Below are positions 9,527-17,922 of a stretch of 64,000 bases of DNA, piece after piece. The position numbers and the translations under genes are program-made. The DNA is from Desulforegula conservatrix Mb1Pa (GTDB lineage Bacteria > Desulfobacterota > Desulfobacteria > Desulfobacterales > Desulforegulaceae). Within the stretch, counting starts at the first letter, position 1. Each line of letters opens with the position of its first letter. The stretch lies in assembly GCF_000426225.1 (NCBI RefSeq), contig NZ_AUEY01000013.1, positions 1 through 64,000 on the forward strand, read 5' to 3'. The notes beneath the pieces are model-generated. The model did not search any database, had not been told where the DNA came from, and saw nothing but the letters and a program-made list of their open reading frames with translations.

Positions 9527-10249
9527 ATGTCTGTGCTTTCGCTTCAAAAGCTTGTAAAGACCTATAATGGCAGAACAGTTGTAGACAGTGTCGATATAGA
9601 GGTGGAAAGCCGCAAGGTGGTTGGCCTTTTAGGGCCAAACGGAGCTGGCAAGACCACGACATTCTATATGGCGGCTGGACTGATAAGGCCCGAATCAGGC
9701 AGAGTGATTCTCGGAGATGAGGATATAACACCTTACCCGATACATATAAGGGCAAGAAAAGGGATTGGATATCTCCCCCAGGACGCTTCAATTTTCAGAA
9801 AGCTGAGCGTCAAAAACAATATAATGCTCATCCTTGAGACCCTTCCGCTCACCAATGCAGAAATGGAAACAAGGGCCGAAGATCTCATGAATGAACTTGG
9901 AATAAGGCATCTTTCGGAAAGCAGGGCTTCGGTTCTTTCGGGCGGAGAAAGAAGAAGACTCGAGATCACGAGGGTGCTTGCGACAAATCCTGAGTTTGTG
10001 CTCTTTGATGAACCCTTTGCAGGGGTAGATCCGCTTGCTGTAATCGATATCAGACAGATTATATCCCATCTCACAGACAAGGGCATTGGAGTTCTGATAT
10101 CAGATCATAATGTAAGGGAAACGCTCAGTGTATGTGACAATGCTTATATTATGAGTAATGGAAGAGTCATTGAGTCGGGTTCTCCCGAAAAAATAGCAAC
10201 CAGCGAGATAGCCAAAAAGAACTATTTAGGCGACACGTTCAAACTATAA
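9527..10249 (+). CDS. lptB: LPS export ABC transporter ATP-binding protein LptB
   Basis: Cytoplasmic ATPase of the LptB2FG complex, 240 residues, the family's usual size. Walker A GPNGAGKTT is at about residues 36-44, the Q-loop region is GYLPQDASIFRKL, the signature is LSGGERRR near 140 and Walker B is FVLFDEPFAGVDP near 158. The switch histidine is in ISDHNVRE. It lies directly upstream of rpoN (three bases), an order conserved across many proteobacteria. lptF and lptG are not in this window. Confidence 0.96.
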   Translation: MSVLSLQKLVKTYNGRTVVDSVDIEVESRKVVGLLGPNGAGKTTTFYMAAGLIRPESGRVILGDEDITPYPIHIRARKGIGYLPQDASIFRKLSVKNNIMLILETLPLTNAEMETRAEDLMNELGIRHLSESRASVLSGGERRRLEITRVLATNPEFVLFDEPFAGVDPLAVIDIRQIISHLTDKGIGVLISDHNVRETLSVCDNAYIMSNGRVIESGSPEKIATSEIAKKNYLGDTFKL

Positions 10250-10252
10250 ATT

Positions 10253-11707
10253 ATGGCAATGGAATTAAGGCAACAATTAAAACTTGCACAGCAGCTTGTG
10301 ATGACGCCACAGTTACAGATGGCCATCAAACTGCTTCAGCTTCCACAGCTTGAGCTGATTGACCATATCCGTCAGGAGCTTGAAGAAAATCCTACTTTGG
10401 AGGAATTGCAGGAGCCGTCCCTTGACATGAGCGGAGACGCAAGACTTGAACAGGCAGAAGAGCTTGCCAAGGCTTCCATGGACGCCCCCCTCGAAGAAGT
10501 AAAAATCGAGGAAAAACTCAAGGATGATTATACTGAATGGGAAGCATACTTTGACGATTATGGCGGATCCGGCAAGACAAGAAACGAAGGCGAGGAAAAA
10601 GAAGCTCCAAAATATGAATCTTTTATCGCAAAAAAGGACTCGTTAGAAGATCATCTGCTTTGGCAGCTGCTCATGTCTGCTCCTGATGAAATAGAAGAGA
10701 GGATAGGAAGCGCAATAATCGGCAGCCTGAACAAAGACGGCTATCTCGAGGCAAATATTGAAGAGATTTCAAAAATCGCCGGGGTGACCATTGAAGAAAC
10801 TGAAATTGTTTTAAAAAAAATACAGGCATTCGACCCTGTGGGCGTAGCATCAAGGGATCTGACCGAATGCCTGATGACCCAGCTAAGACACCTGAATATT
10901 GAAGATGAGCTTGTGGAAGCCATCATCAAAGACCATCTCAAGAATCTCGAAAACAGAAATCTTAAAGCAATTGCAAAAGCACTCAAGGTAGAAATTGAAG
11001 AGGTGGTTGAGGCCATAAGCATCATTAAATCCCTGGAGCCCAAGCCTGGCAGAGGCTTCAATGATGAAGATCCAATCTACATTGTTCCGGACATCTATGT
11101 TTACAAGCATGATGATGATTTCATTATTATGATGAACGATGACGGCATGCCGAGACTGCACATCAATTCGTATTACAGACAGGCCGCCTCAAGGGGCGGA
11201 GATATGACAAGCAGCACCAAAGAATACCTCCAGGAAAAGATACGCTCGGCCGCCTGGCTCATCAAAAGCATCCAGCAACGCCAAAAAACCATTTACAGCG
11301 TAATGGAGAGCATAATCAAATTTCAGAGGGAATTTTTTGAAAAAGGGGTTGCATATCTGAAACCCATGGTGCTAAGGGATGTGGCTCTTGATATAAACAT
11401 GCATGAGTCAACAATAAGCAGGGTGACATCAAACAAATATGCCAATACACCACAGGGCATATTTGAACTTAAGTATTTTTTCAACAGTTCCATAAACAGG
11501 GTGCATGGCGAGGCAATAGCTTCGGCTGCGGTACTTGAAAAAATAAAACAGATAATAGAAAGCGAGGACCCCAAGAATCCGTACAGCGACGACAGAATAG
11601 CTCAACTTCTAAAAACAGAGGCAAATGTGGACATAGCCCGTAGAACAGTAGCAAAATATCGGGAAATGATGAAAATCTTGCCTTCCAACAAACGCAAACA
11701 ATACTAA
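10253..11707 (+). CDS. rpoN: RNA polymerase sigma-54 factor
   Basis: A 484-residue sigma factor that recognises -24/-12 promoters and needs enhancer-binding ATPases. Region I is glutamine- and leucine-rich (LKLAQQLVMTPQLQMAIKLL), followed by an acidic linker, the core-binding region and a helix-turn-helix (MHESTISRVTSNKY). The RpoN box is seen as ARRTVAKYREMM near the C-terminus. Neighbours lptB, hpf, ptsN and rapZ are the classic set. A candidate sigma-54 promoter lies in this window at 23112-23127. Confidence 0.97.
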   Translation: MAMELRQQLKLAQQLVMTPQLQMAIKLLQLPQLELIDHIRQELEENPTLEELQEPSLDMSGDARLEQAEELAKASMDAPLEEVKIEEKLKDDYTEWEAYFDDYGGSGKTRNEGEEKEAPKYESFIAKKDSLEDHLLWQLLMSAPDEIEERIGSAIIGSLNKDGYLEANIEEISKIAGVTIEETEIVLKKIQAFDPVGVASRDLTECLMTQLRHLNIEDELVEAIIKDHLKNLENRNLKAIAKALKVEIEEVVEAISIIKSLEPKPGRGFNDEDPIYIVPDIYVYKHDDDFIIMMNDDGMPRLHINSYYRQAASRGGDMTSSTKEYLQEKIRSAAWLIKSIQQRQKTIYSVMESIIKFQREFFEKGVAYLKPMVLRDVALDINMHESTISRVTSNKYANTPQGIFELKYFFNSSINRVHGEAIASAAVLEKIKQIIESEDPKNPYSDDRIAQLLKTEANVDIARRTVAKYREMMKILPSNKRKQY

Positions 11708-11718
11708 GGAGGTAGATC

Positions 11719-12084
11719 ATGCAGATATCCGTAACCTTCAAAAACTTCGACTCCTCCGAAGCTTTAAGGTCCTATGTACAAACCAGACTTGAAAAACTTG
11801 ATAAACTTCTTGATGCGCCGGTAGAGGCGAATGTGGTTCTTTGCGTTGAAAAGATCAGGCACATTGCTGAAGTTACCCTGGTTGGTGACAAGCTTAGCCT
11901 TCATGCTACGGAAGAAAGTGAAAGCATGTATTCTTCAATCGACATGGCCGCAGACAAAATCAAGGCTCAGATCAAAAAGTCCAAGGAAAAAGTACGCGAA
12001 AGAAGGCCGGTTTCTAAAAATGGTATCAAGTCCGACAGTACAGAAGCTGGTATTGAGGACGAAGATATGGAATCAGAAAGCTAA
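11719..12084 (+). CDS. hpf: Ribosome hibernation promoting factor (short HPF/RaiA family)
   Basis: A 121-residue protein of the short HPF type, which binds the 30S decoding region and promotes dormant 100S or inactive 70S ribosomes. The beta-alpha-beta-beta-beta-alpha fold is suggested by ISVTFKNFDSSEALRSYV, by the central strands, and by the helix SIDMAADKIKAQIKKSKEKV. A charged tail replaces the extra domain of long HPF. It has an excellent AAGGAGG site and follows rpoN by 11 bases. Confidence 0.92.
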   Translation: MQISVTFKNFDSSEALRSYVQTRLEKLDKLLDAPVEANVVLCVEKIRHIAEVTLVGDKLSLHATEESESMYSSIDMAADKIKAQIKKSKEKVRERRPVSKNGIKSDSTEAGIEDEDMESES

Positions 12085-12251
12085 TCGGATTCATGTAAAT
12101 AAGCCGATGGATGTATGAAGTGGTTAGCATTTTCAAACCACAGACAATCCACTGATGGTGGTCAAAAACTCTGAAAATGGCCGGGCAAATATTTATCAGC
12201 TATGTAAAGATTGCTTTAGCTTAAGCCCGGCCAGTACAGGTCGATAAAAAA
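12085..12251. other. Spacer before ptsN with a long-loop inverted repeat
   Basis: The gap between hpf and ptsN contains a perfect eight-base inverted repeat, GGCCGGGC at 12179-12186 and GCCCGGCC at 12225-12232, enclosing 38 bases, ending 19 bases before the ptsN ATG. A second pair, TGGTT near 12121 and AACCA near 12136, is weaker. There is no T-run, so it is not a standard terminator; a role in processing or ptsN expression is only a guess. Confidence 0.4.
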
Positions 12252-12710
12252 ATGAAAGTATTAGACGCCCTGCATCCGGATGCAATCCTGATTGATCTGC
12301 AGTCCAGAACCAAAAAAGAGGTGCTGGAAGAAATTTCAAAGCCTATAGCCCGAATTCTCAAGGTCAAACACGAAGACCTCGTAAAAGTCCTCATTGAACG
12401 GGAACAGATGGGGAGCACTGGAATAGGCAAAGGGATAGCCATACCGCATGGAAGGCTTTCAGGGATAAATGACCTCGTTATTGGTTTTGGCCTTAGTCGC
12501 AAGGGTGCTCAGTTCGATTCCTTGGACGGAAAACCCGCGCACATTTTTTTTGTGCTGATAACGCCTGAGCATGCAACAGGACTGTATCTTAAATTCCTTG
12601 CAAGAATATCGAGAATGCTCAAAAACGAGGCAGTAAAAGAAAAGCTTCTTCATGCAAGGGAACTGAATGATATCATTTCAGCCATAAGAGATGAGGATGA
12701 AGATTCATAG
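12252..12710 (+). CDS. ptsN: PTS nitrogen-type EIIA protein (PtsN-like)
   Basis: A 152-residue cytoplasmic EIIA of the fructose/nitrogen type. The phosphorylated histidine is H66 in GIAIPHGRL. Proteins of this class act as phosphorylation-dependent regulators and not as sugar transporters. It sits in the conserved rpoN-hpf-ptsN-rapZ block. No EIIB or EIIC is nearby, which supports a regulatory role. The ribosome-binding site is weak and an inverted repeat precedes it. Confidence 0.93.
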   Translation: MKVLDALHPDAILIDLQSRTKKEVLEEISKPIARILKVKHEDLVKVLIEREQMGSTGIGKGIAIPHGRLSGINDLVIGFGLSRKGAQFDSLDGKPAHIFFVLITPEHATGLYLKFLARISRMLKNEAVKEKLLHARELNDIISAIRDEDEDS

Positions 12711-12727
12711 GCTAAAGGAACCAGAGA

Positions 12728-13609
12728 ATGCCGATAAACAGAATCTGCATAATAACCGGACTTTCCGGTTCCGGGAAAAGTACAGCCCTTGATGCTTTTG
12801 AAGACTCCGGCTTCTACTGCGTAGACAACATGCCTGTGGATCTGCTGCCCAAATTTCTTGAACTTCCAATGGAAAGCAATACTGAAATCAATGGTTTTGC
12901 ATTTGTAATGGATCTCAGGGAAAAAGGATTTCCTTCAAAATGCCAGTCAGTTTTCAACTATCTGAAAGAAAACGGACTCGATTTTGAAATAATTTTTCTT
13001 GAGGCAGATAAAAAAATACTTGTTCAGAGATTCAGTCAAACGAGACGGCACCATCCACTGACCCACGACTCAAGTCTTATGGATGGAATCACAGAGGAAA
13101 AAAGCAAACTCGAAAGTCTCAGAAATATTTCGGACAATGTGATTGACACCACAAACACAAATGTCCACGAGCTGAAAAGCATAGTAACAGCCATTGCCAG
13201 AAGGCATATAAAGACAGATCTGCTGCAGATAAGCATTCTTTCATTCGGCTTCAAATATGGCCTGCCACAGGGCATTGATTTGCTTATGGATGTAAGATTT
13301 CTGTCCAATCCTTATTTCGTCGCAGAGCTTAAGGATTTCAGCGGTAAGGATGAAGAGGTAAGAAATTTTGTACTTAATTCTCCCGAAACCCTGACTTTCA
13401 TGAAAAAATATACTGACATGCTTGACTATTTGATCCCTTTGTATAAAAGAGAGGGGAAAGTCTATTTAACAATAGCAATAGGTTGTACTGGAGGCAGACA
13501 CAGAAGCGTGGCGGTTGCAGATGAAATTGCCAAGCATATAAGAGAGTATTCGGCTCAAGTGTATGTCACCCACAGGGATCTGGACAGGGAAAAAAAACCC
13601 GGTTCATAA
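12728..13609 (+). CDS. rapZ: RNase adapter protein RapZ
   Basis: A 293-residue P-loop protein. In enterobacteria it binds the small RNA GlmZ and directs RNase E to it, linking cell-wall precursor supply to glmS expression. Walker A is GLSGSGKST at about residues 11-19, and the conserved C-terminal segment reads AIGCTGGRHRSV. It lies 17 bases after ptsN with AAGGA upstream. Whether a GlmZ-like RNA exists in this lineage cannot be told here. Confidence 0.93.
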   Translation: MPINRICIITGLSGSGKSTALDAFEDSGFYCVDNMPVDLLPKFLELPMESNTEINGFAFVMDLREKGFPSKCQSVFNYLKENGLDFEIIFLEADKKILVQRFSQTRRHHPLTHDSSLMDGITEEKSKLESLRNISDNVIDTTNTNVHELKSIVTAIARRHIKTDLLQISILSFGFKYGLPQGIDLLMDVRFLSNPYFVAELKDFSGKDEEVRNFVLNSPETLTFMKKYTDMLDYLIPLYKREGKVYLTIAIGCTGGRHRSVAVADEIAKHIREYSAQVYVTHRDLDREKKPGS

Positions 13610-13651
13610 ATGCCTGCAACGTCCAACTTCACCGGAACTGCGGGGAAGAAC

Positions 13652-14068
13652 ATGATCGGAATAGTAATAGTAACCCATGCACAGTTAGGGCACGCCCTTC
13701 TTGAAACCGCCGAGGCAATACTCGGTGAGAAAATAGAGAATTCGGCTGCCGTTTCCATAAACCTTACTGACGATGTTGATAATCTCAGAAATCTCATCGA
13801 CAAAGCCGTAAAAAAGGCGAAAAGCGAAAATGGCGTCCTGATACTGACGGACATGTTTGGGGGAACGCCATCGAATCTTAGCTATTCTTTTCTCGAGGAT
13901 GGCAAAATCGAAGTACTTTCAGGAGTCAACCTGCCTATTGTACTGAAAGCAATCAATCTCAGAAAAAAATTAACGTTGGCTGAAATGGCAATAAAGCTTG
14001 AAGAACAGGGGAAGAAAAGCATATCTCTTGCAAGTTCAATCCTGAAAGGCAACAAACGGAGCGTCTGA
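13652..14068 (+). CDS. PTS mannose-type EIIA domain protein
   Basis: A single-domain EIIA of the mannose family, 138 residues from the ATG at 13652. I prefer this start because GGGGAAG lies just upstream and MIGIVIVTHAQLG is the canonical N-terminus with the phosphorylated histidine H9. An ATG at 13610, directly after the rapZ stop, would add 14 atypical residues. The motif TDMFGGTPSN is present. No EIIB, EIIC or EIID genes are adjacent, so it is more likely part of a regulatory phosphorelay with ptsN than of a sugar permease. Confidence 0.88.
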   Translation: MIGIVIVTHAQLGHALLETAEAILGEKIENSAAVSINLTDDVDNLRNLIDKAVKKAKSENGVLILTDMFGGTPSNLSYSFLEDGKIEVLSGVNLPIVLKAINLRKKLTLAEMAIKLEEQGKKSISLASSILKGNKRSV

Positions 14069-14069
14069 A

Positions 14070-14528
14070 TTGGGTAAAACAAGGATCTCCGAATTTGACA
14101 CCAAATACATTGACCAGGTTATGGAAATTGAAAATAGTTCTTTTTCTGTACCCTGGGTCGAAAAAGGTTTTACAGAAGAGCTTGAAATACCGGGCTCTTT
14201 TAATTTTTTGGCGCTTGATGAATCTGACAATGTGGCAGGCTATATTGTTTTCAGGCTCCTTCTTGATGAAATACATCTTCTGAAAATTGCCGTCAAAAGC
14301 GATCAAAGAAGACTTGGCACAGGCATGAATCTTATGGAGAAACTCTTGAAAGTTTCTACTTCGAAAAATGCCTATGTAATCTATCTTGAAGTAAGTGCTG
14401 TCAACATGCCCGCAATCAGCCTTTATAAAACGACCGGATTCGTCGAGACTGGAAGAAGATATAAATACTACGGAGAAGAGGATGCCCTCAACATGGAACT
14501 GATCCTTGGTTCAAGGCATGCCTTGTAG
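14070..14528 (+). CDS. rimI: Ribosomal protein S18-alanine N-acetyltransferase (RimI-like GNAT)
   Basis: A 152-residue GNAT acetyltransferase. The acetyl-CoA loop reads QRRLGTGMNLM, and the C-terminal pattern LEVSAVNMPAISLYKTTGF followed by GRRYKYY and EDALNMEL is typical of RimI, which acetylates the N-terminal alanine of protein S18. The start is a TTG one base after the EIIA stop. Other GNAT substrates cannot be excluded from sequence alone. Confidence 0.85.
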   Translation: MGKTRISEFDTKYIDQVMEIENSSFSVPWVEKGFTEELEIPGSFNFLALDESDNVAGYIVFRLLLDEIHLLKIAVKSDQRRLGTGMNLMEKLLKVSTSKNAYVIYLEVSAVNMPAISLYKTTGFVETGRRYKYYGEEDALNMELILGSRHAL

Positions 14529-14575
14529 AATTCGCAAACCAAAAAAATACGCTGGTGATGCTCTTGGGAGGAAAA

Positions 14576-15580
14576 ATGAGTGTTAAGGTAGGTATAAACG
14601 GACTTGGAAGAATCGGCCGCATGATGCTGCGTGCATCTCTTAATAATCCAGATGTTGAAATTGCAGCTATAAACGATCTGACAGATCCGGCCACTCTGGC
14701 TCATCTCATTACATATGATTCCGTACATGGAAAAATCAATGCCGAAGTCAGGGCAAAAGACGGGGCGATTGAAATTAACGGCCGTATCATCCCTGTTACG
14801 TCAATCAGAGAGCCTGAAAAACTTAGATGGAAAGAATTCGGAGTGGATATCGCAGCGGAGTGTACTGGTGCATTCAGGGACAGAGAGAGTGCTGCCAAAC
14901 ATATGGCTGCAGGAGCTAAAAAGGTCATCATTTCTGCTCCAGCCAAAAATCCAGACGCGACAATAGTTCTCGGCGTTAATGAAAACACATATGACCCTGC
15001 ATCGCATCACATAATTTCAAATGCTTCTTGCACAACAAACTGTCTCGCACCTGTGGTCAAAGTAATCAAAGAAAAATTTGGTTTCATAAATGGCATGATG
15101 ACAACTGTTCATTCGTATACAAATGACCAGAGAATTCTTGACCTGCCCCACAAGGACTTAAGAAGAGCAAGAGCTGCAGCACTTTCAATGATCCCGACCA
15201 CAACCGGTGCCGCTAAAGCGGTTGCGCTTGTCATACCGGAGCTGAAAGGCAAACTGAACGGTCTTTCAATAAGAGTCCCTACTCCAAACGTATCGATTGT
15301 GGATCTTGTAGCAACTGTTGAAAAACAGGGAATTACAGCCGAAGAGGTCAATCAGGCACTTAAAGAAGCCTCGGAGACAAGTCTTAAGGGTATTCTTTCA
15401 TTCTGCGAACTTGAACTTGTTTCATCTGATTTCAACGGTTCCAGATTCTCTTCAATAGTTGATGGCCCAACCACGGATGTCATGGGCAATATGGTGAAAG
15501 TCCTGGCCTGGTATGACAACGAATCAGGGTATTCAAACCGCATGGTGGATCTTGCGGCCTTTATAGGCAAAAAGATTTAA
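14576..15580 (+). CDS. gap: Type I glyceraldehyde-3-phosphate dehydrogenase
   Basis: Glycolytic and gluconeogenic enzyme, 334 residues from the ATG at 14576, which has GGGAGGAAAA directly upstream. An in-frame ATG at 14555 would add seven atypical residues before the canonical VKVGINGLGRIGR. The catalytic cysteine is C152 in SNASCTTNCLAP, and the NAD-binding Rossmann motif is at the N-terminus. tpiA follows after 17 bases, so the two lower-glycolysis genes form an operon; pgk is absent here. Confidence 0.96.
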   Translation: MSVKVGINGLGRIGRMMLRASLNNPDVEIAAINDLTDPATLAHLITYDSVHGKINAEVRAKDGAIEINGRIIPVTSIREPEKLRWKEFGVDIAAECTGAFRDRESAAKHMAAGAKKVIISAPAKNPDATIVLGVNENTYDPASHHIISNASCTTNCLAPVVKVIKEKFGFINGMMTTVHSYTNDQRILDLPHKDLRRARAAALSMIPTTTGAAKAVALVIPELKGKLNGLSIRVPTPNVSIVDLVATVEKQGITAEEVNQALKEASETSLKGILSFCELELVSSDFNGSRFSSIVDGPTTDVMGNMVKVLAWYDNESGYSNRMVDLAAFIGKKI

Positions 15581-15597
15581 ACCAGGAGGCTTTATAA

Positions 15598-16365
15598 ATG
15601 AATTCTCGTGTCCCGCTAATAGCCGGAAACTGGAAAATGCATAAGGACTGCGTAGAAGCTATCGCATCTGCTGAAAAGCTGAAGGCTCTCTGCTCCGGTG
15701 TTTATTCTGACAGAGAGATAATGATAGCCCCGCCTTTCACAGCTCTCTACCCTTTAAGCAGCTGCCTGACTGGTACAGGAATCAAACTGGCAGGTCAAAA
15801 CGTTTACTGGGCCAAAGAAGGTGCTTATACCGGAGAAATATCGGCCAAAATGCTAAAAAGCGCTGGCTGCGAATACGTCATCATTGGTCACTCTGAAAGG
15901 CGTCAGATATTCGGGGAGACCGATACCGACATTAACAGCAAAATTAGGGCTTCCATTGAGGCTGGTCTGGCACCTGTTTTCTGTATAGGTGAGACTGATT
16001 CTGAAAAAGAAAACGGCAAAACATTTTTTGTTCTTGACAGACAACTCGAGAATGGACTAAAAGATGTTCCCGTTTCAGGGGTTAATTCGATTGTGATTGC
16101 TTATGAACCTGTTTGGGCAATTGGAACAGGTAAAACTGCGACCCCGGAGACAGCCCAGAAGGTTCACGCTTGGATTCGAAGCTTTCTGGAAAAAAAGTAC
16201 GGCGAAGCTCTTGCCAAATCAGTCAGAATCATATATGGAGGTAGCGTTAAACCTGACAATATATCTGGACTGATGCAACTCCCTGATTTAGATGGTGTAC
16301 TTGTGGGTGGAGCCAGCCTTGAACCTGAAAGCTTTTTCAGCATTTTAAGATATAATAAATTATGA
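15598..16365 (+). CDS. tpiA: Triosephosphate isomerase
   Basis: Interconverts dihydroxyacetone phosphate and glyceraldehyde 3-phosphate. It has 255 residues, the usual size. Motifs are AGNWKMHK near residue 8, the histidine box IGHSERRQIFGE near 97, the catalytic glutamate in AYEPVWAIGTGK near 169 and the phosphate loop GGSVKPDN near 214. The start has a strong CAGGAGG site. Its TGA overlaps the ATG of secG (ATGA), indicating coupled translation. Confidence 0.97.
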   Translation: MNSRVPLIAGNWKMHKDCVEAIASAEKLKALCSGVYSDREIMIAPPFTALYPLSSCLTGTGIKLAGQNVYWAKEGAYTGEISAKMLKSAGCEYVIIGHSERRQIFGETDTDINSKIRASIEAGLAPVFCIGETDSEKENGKTFFVLDRQLENGLKDVPVSGVNSIVIAYEPVWAIGTGKTATPETAQKVHAWIRSFLEKKYGEALAKSVRIIYGGSVKPDNISGLMQLPDLDGVLVGGASLEPESFFSILRYNKL

Positions 16366-16805
16366 TTTCAGCAATAATAATAGCAATTCATGTATTTGCC
16401 TGTGTAGCACTTATCCTTATAGTTCTCTTACAGGCAGGCAAAGGCGCAGAAATGGGAGTTTCCTTCGGTGGAGGTTCAAGCCAGGCACTGCTTGGTTCTT
16501 CCGGCGAAACCCCGATGATAGGGAAAATAACAACTGCGATTGCAATAATTTTTATGTTGACATCCCTTTCATTAGCATATATGTCAGGGCATCCTAAAAG
16601 CAAGTCTGTGATGGATAAATCCATGCCGGTTAAGACACAGACAGCTGAAGGTGAAAAGAAAGCCGAAACACCTGCTACGCAGACTCCGGCGCAAGAAGCA
16701 ACAAAACCAGAGCACACTGCAGCTCCAAAAGCTGAAGCGACAACCCAGGAAGCTCCGGTAGCAAAAGAAGCTACTCAGCCAAGTAGCGAAGCTGATAAAA
16801 AGTAA
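16362..16805 (+). CDS. secG: Preprotein translocase subunit SecG
   Basis: A 147-residue inner-membrane protein of the SecYEG channel. Two transmembrane segments lie at about residues 3-23 and 55-72, joined by the conserved cytoplasmic loop GGGSSQALLGSSG. The C-terminal 60 residues form a long hydrophilic tail rich in Ala, Pro, Lys, Glu and Thr, common in delta-proteobacterial SecG. It overlaps the tpiA stop and is followed by two tRNA-Leu genes, an arrangement often seen for secG. Confidence 0.93.
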   Translation: MISAIIIAIHVFACVALILIVLLQAGKGAEMGVSFGGGSSQALLGSSGETPMIGKITTAIAIIFMLTSLSLAYMSGHPKSKSVMDKSMPVKTQTAEGEKKAETPATQTPAQEATKPEHTAAPKAEATTQEAPVAKEATQPSSEADKK

Positions 16806-16810
16806 TAAAT

Positions 16811-16895
16811 GCCGAAGTGGTGAAATTGGTAGACACACTATCTTGAGGGGGTAGCGGGTAACTCCGTGTCGGTTCGAGTCCGACCTTCGGCACCA
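16811..16895 (+). tRNA. tRNA-Leu (anticodon GAG), copy 1
   Basis: An 85-base class II tRNA. The acceptor stem GCCGAAG pairs with CTTCGGC and the CCA end is encoded (ACCA). The anticodon stem CTATC/GGTAG encloses the loop TTGAGGG, giving anticodon GAG, which reads CUC and CUU. The T-arm contains GGTTCGAGTCC. It lies five bases after the secG stop and is probably processed from the same transcript. Confidence 0.95.
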
Positions 16896-16923
16896 TAAAT
16901 AAAGACAGCTTAAATACTGTCAA

Positions 16924-16956
16924 AGACCTCTGAAAAAATCAGGGGTCTTTTTTTTT
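16924..16956 (+). terminator. Rho-independent terminator after tRNA-Leu copy 1
   Basis: The ten-base arms AGACCTCTGA and TCAGGGGTCT pair with one G-T wobble around an A5 loop and are followed at once by eight T residues. It lies 28 bases after the first tRNA-Leu and before the second, so the second copy probably needs its own promoter or readthrough. Confidence 0.88.
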
Positions 16957-17007
16957 CTGAAGTACATTCAGCACAGCCGTATAATAAAGCGTATAAAAAA
17001 TTTTATT

Positions 17008-17092
17008 GCCGAAGTGGTGAAATTGGTAGACACACTATCTTGAGGGGGTAGCGGGTAATTCCGTGTCGGTTCGAGTCCGACCTTCGGCACCA
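17008..17092 (+). tRNA. tRNA-Leu (anticodon GAG), copy 2
   Basis: Same 85-base tRNA as the copy at 16811, with an identical acceptor stem, anticodon loop and T-arm. I see one difference: GGGTAATTCCG here against GGGTAACTCCG in copy 1, in the variable arm. The CCA end is encoded. A recent tandem duplication is the simplest origin. Confidence 0.95.
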
Positions 17093-17922
17093 TAAAATCA
17101 AAACCATCGTATAGCCAGACATCAAGACTATCAAGTCCATACACCAGCATTTTTTTAAAGCAAACCTTCAATAAAATTCAACGAATCCTATAAACCATCC
17201 TCTTATTCCATTTCTGTTTCAAAATATCATTTTTTGTATTTCAGATTTGATTTCTGGAAACCTTTTTGAAAAAGTATTGTATACTTGTCCTTCTACTGAT
17301 TAATGGATTCCAAATCATGAAAATTTCTGTGACGCATTTTTCAAAAAGCAGTCCGCCAGAGCGCTCTTAAAAATCGATCATATGAATTTATAAAAAAATA
17401 CTTTGAAATTGTTATAACTTTTTTATAAATAAACGTCTTATACCATTGTCAAATCAAAGATGAAATCAAGACAGCAAGGAGGAGGGCGCTACGCAATCGT
17501 ACGGTGTTTTTACGCTCCAGGAGCTGACGACGATGCCAAACCAACCCATATAATTAGCTATCGCTTTGATTTGGAATTGGTTTTAATCTTAAAAAATGGC
17601 TCTGTTCAAGTTAAGTGTGGAATACGTTATTATTCCTGTATCTAATTAATACTTTTAATAAAAATGCGGCCTAATGCGGGTTGCTTTTAGAAAAAGGTCA
17701 AAGACAGTCCAATTTCCGCCATTCCGGCTATAGCCTGCATCCAGAAGTACCTGAAAAACTGGATGCCGGATCATGCCATGCATGACGCAGATACCTTTTT
17801 GGACTTATTGCGAAGCCATCAATATTCAACTCCTTGGTTTTGAACAAATATATGGCAGAACGGCCATGCTGAAATTTAAATATACGGTATAAAAAAAATA
17901 CTATTTTCATTTTTTCTCTATA
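17093..17922. other. Gene-free region with inverted repeat and MITE-like repeat D, copy 3
   Basis: About 830 bases without a convincing gene. An imperfect inverted repeat (ACCATTGTCAAATCAAAG at about 17442-17459, and CTTTGATTTGGAATTGGT at about 17563-17580) encloses some 100 bases that are richer in G and C than the flanks. A copy of palindromic repeat D lies at about 17698-17820 (CGCCATTCCGGCTATAGCC on the left, GCCATGCATGACGCAG on the right). The rest is AT-rich and featureless to me. Confidence 0.6.

Noticed and set aside
17460-17645. 61-codon reading frame after the tRNA genes
   Set aside because: No ribosome-binding site, no recognisable protein, and it overlaps an inverted repeat; better explained as non-coding.
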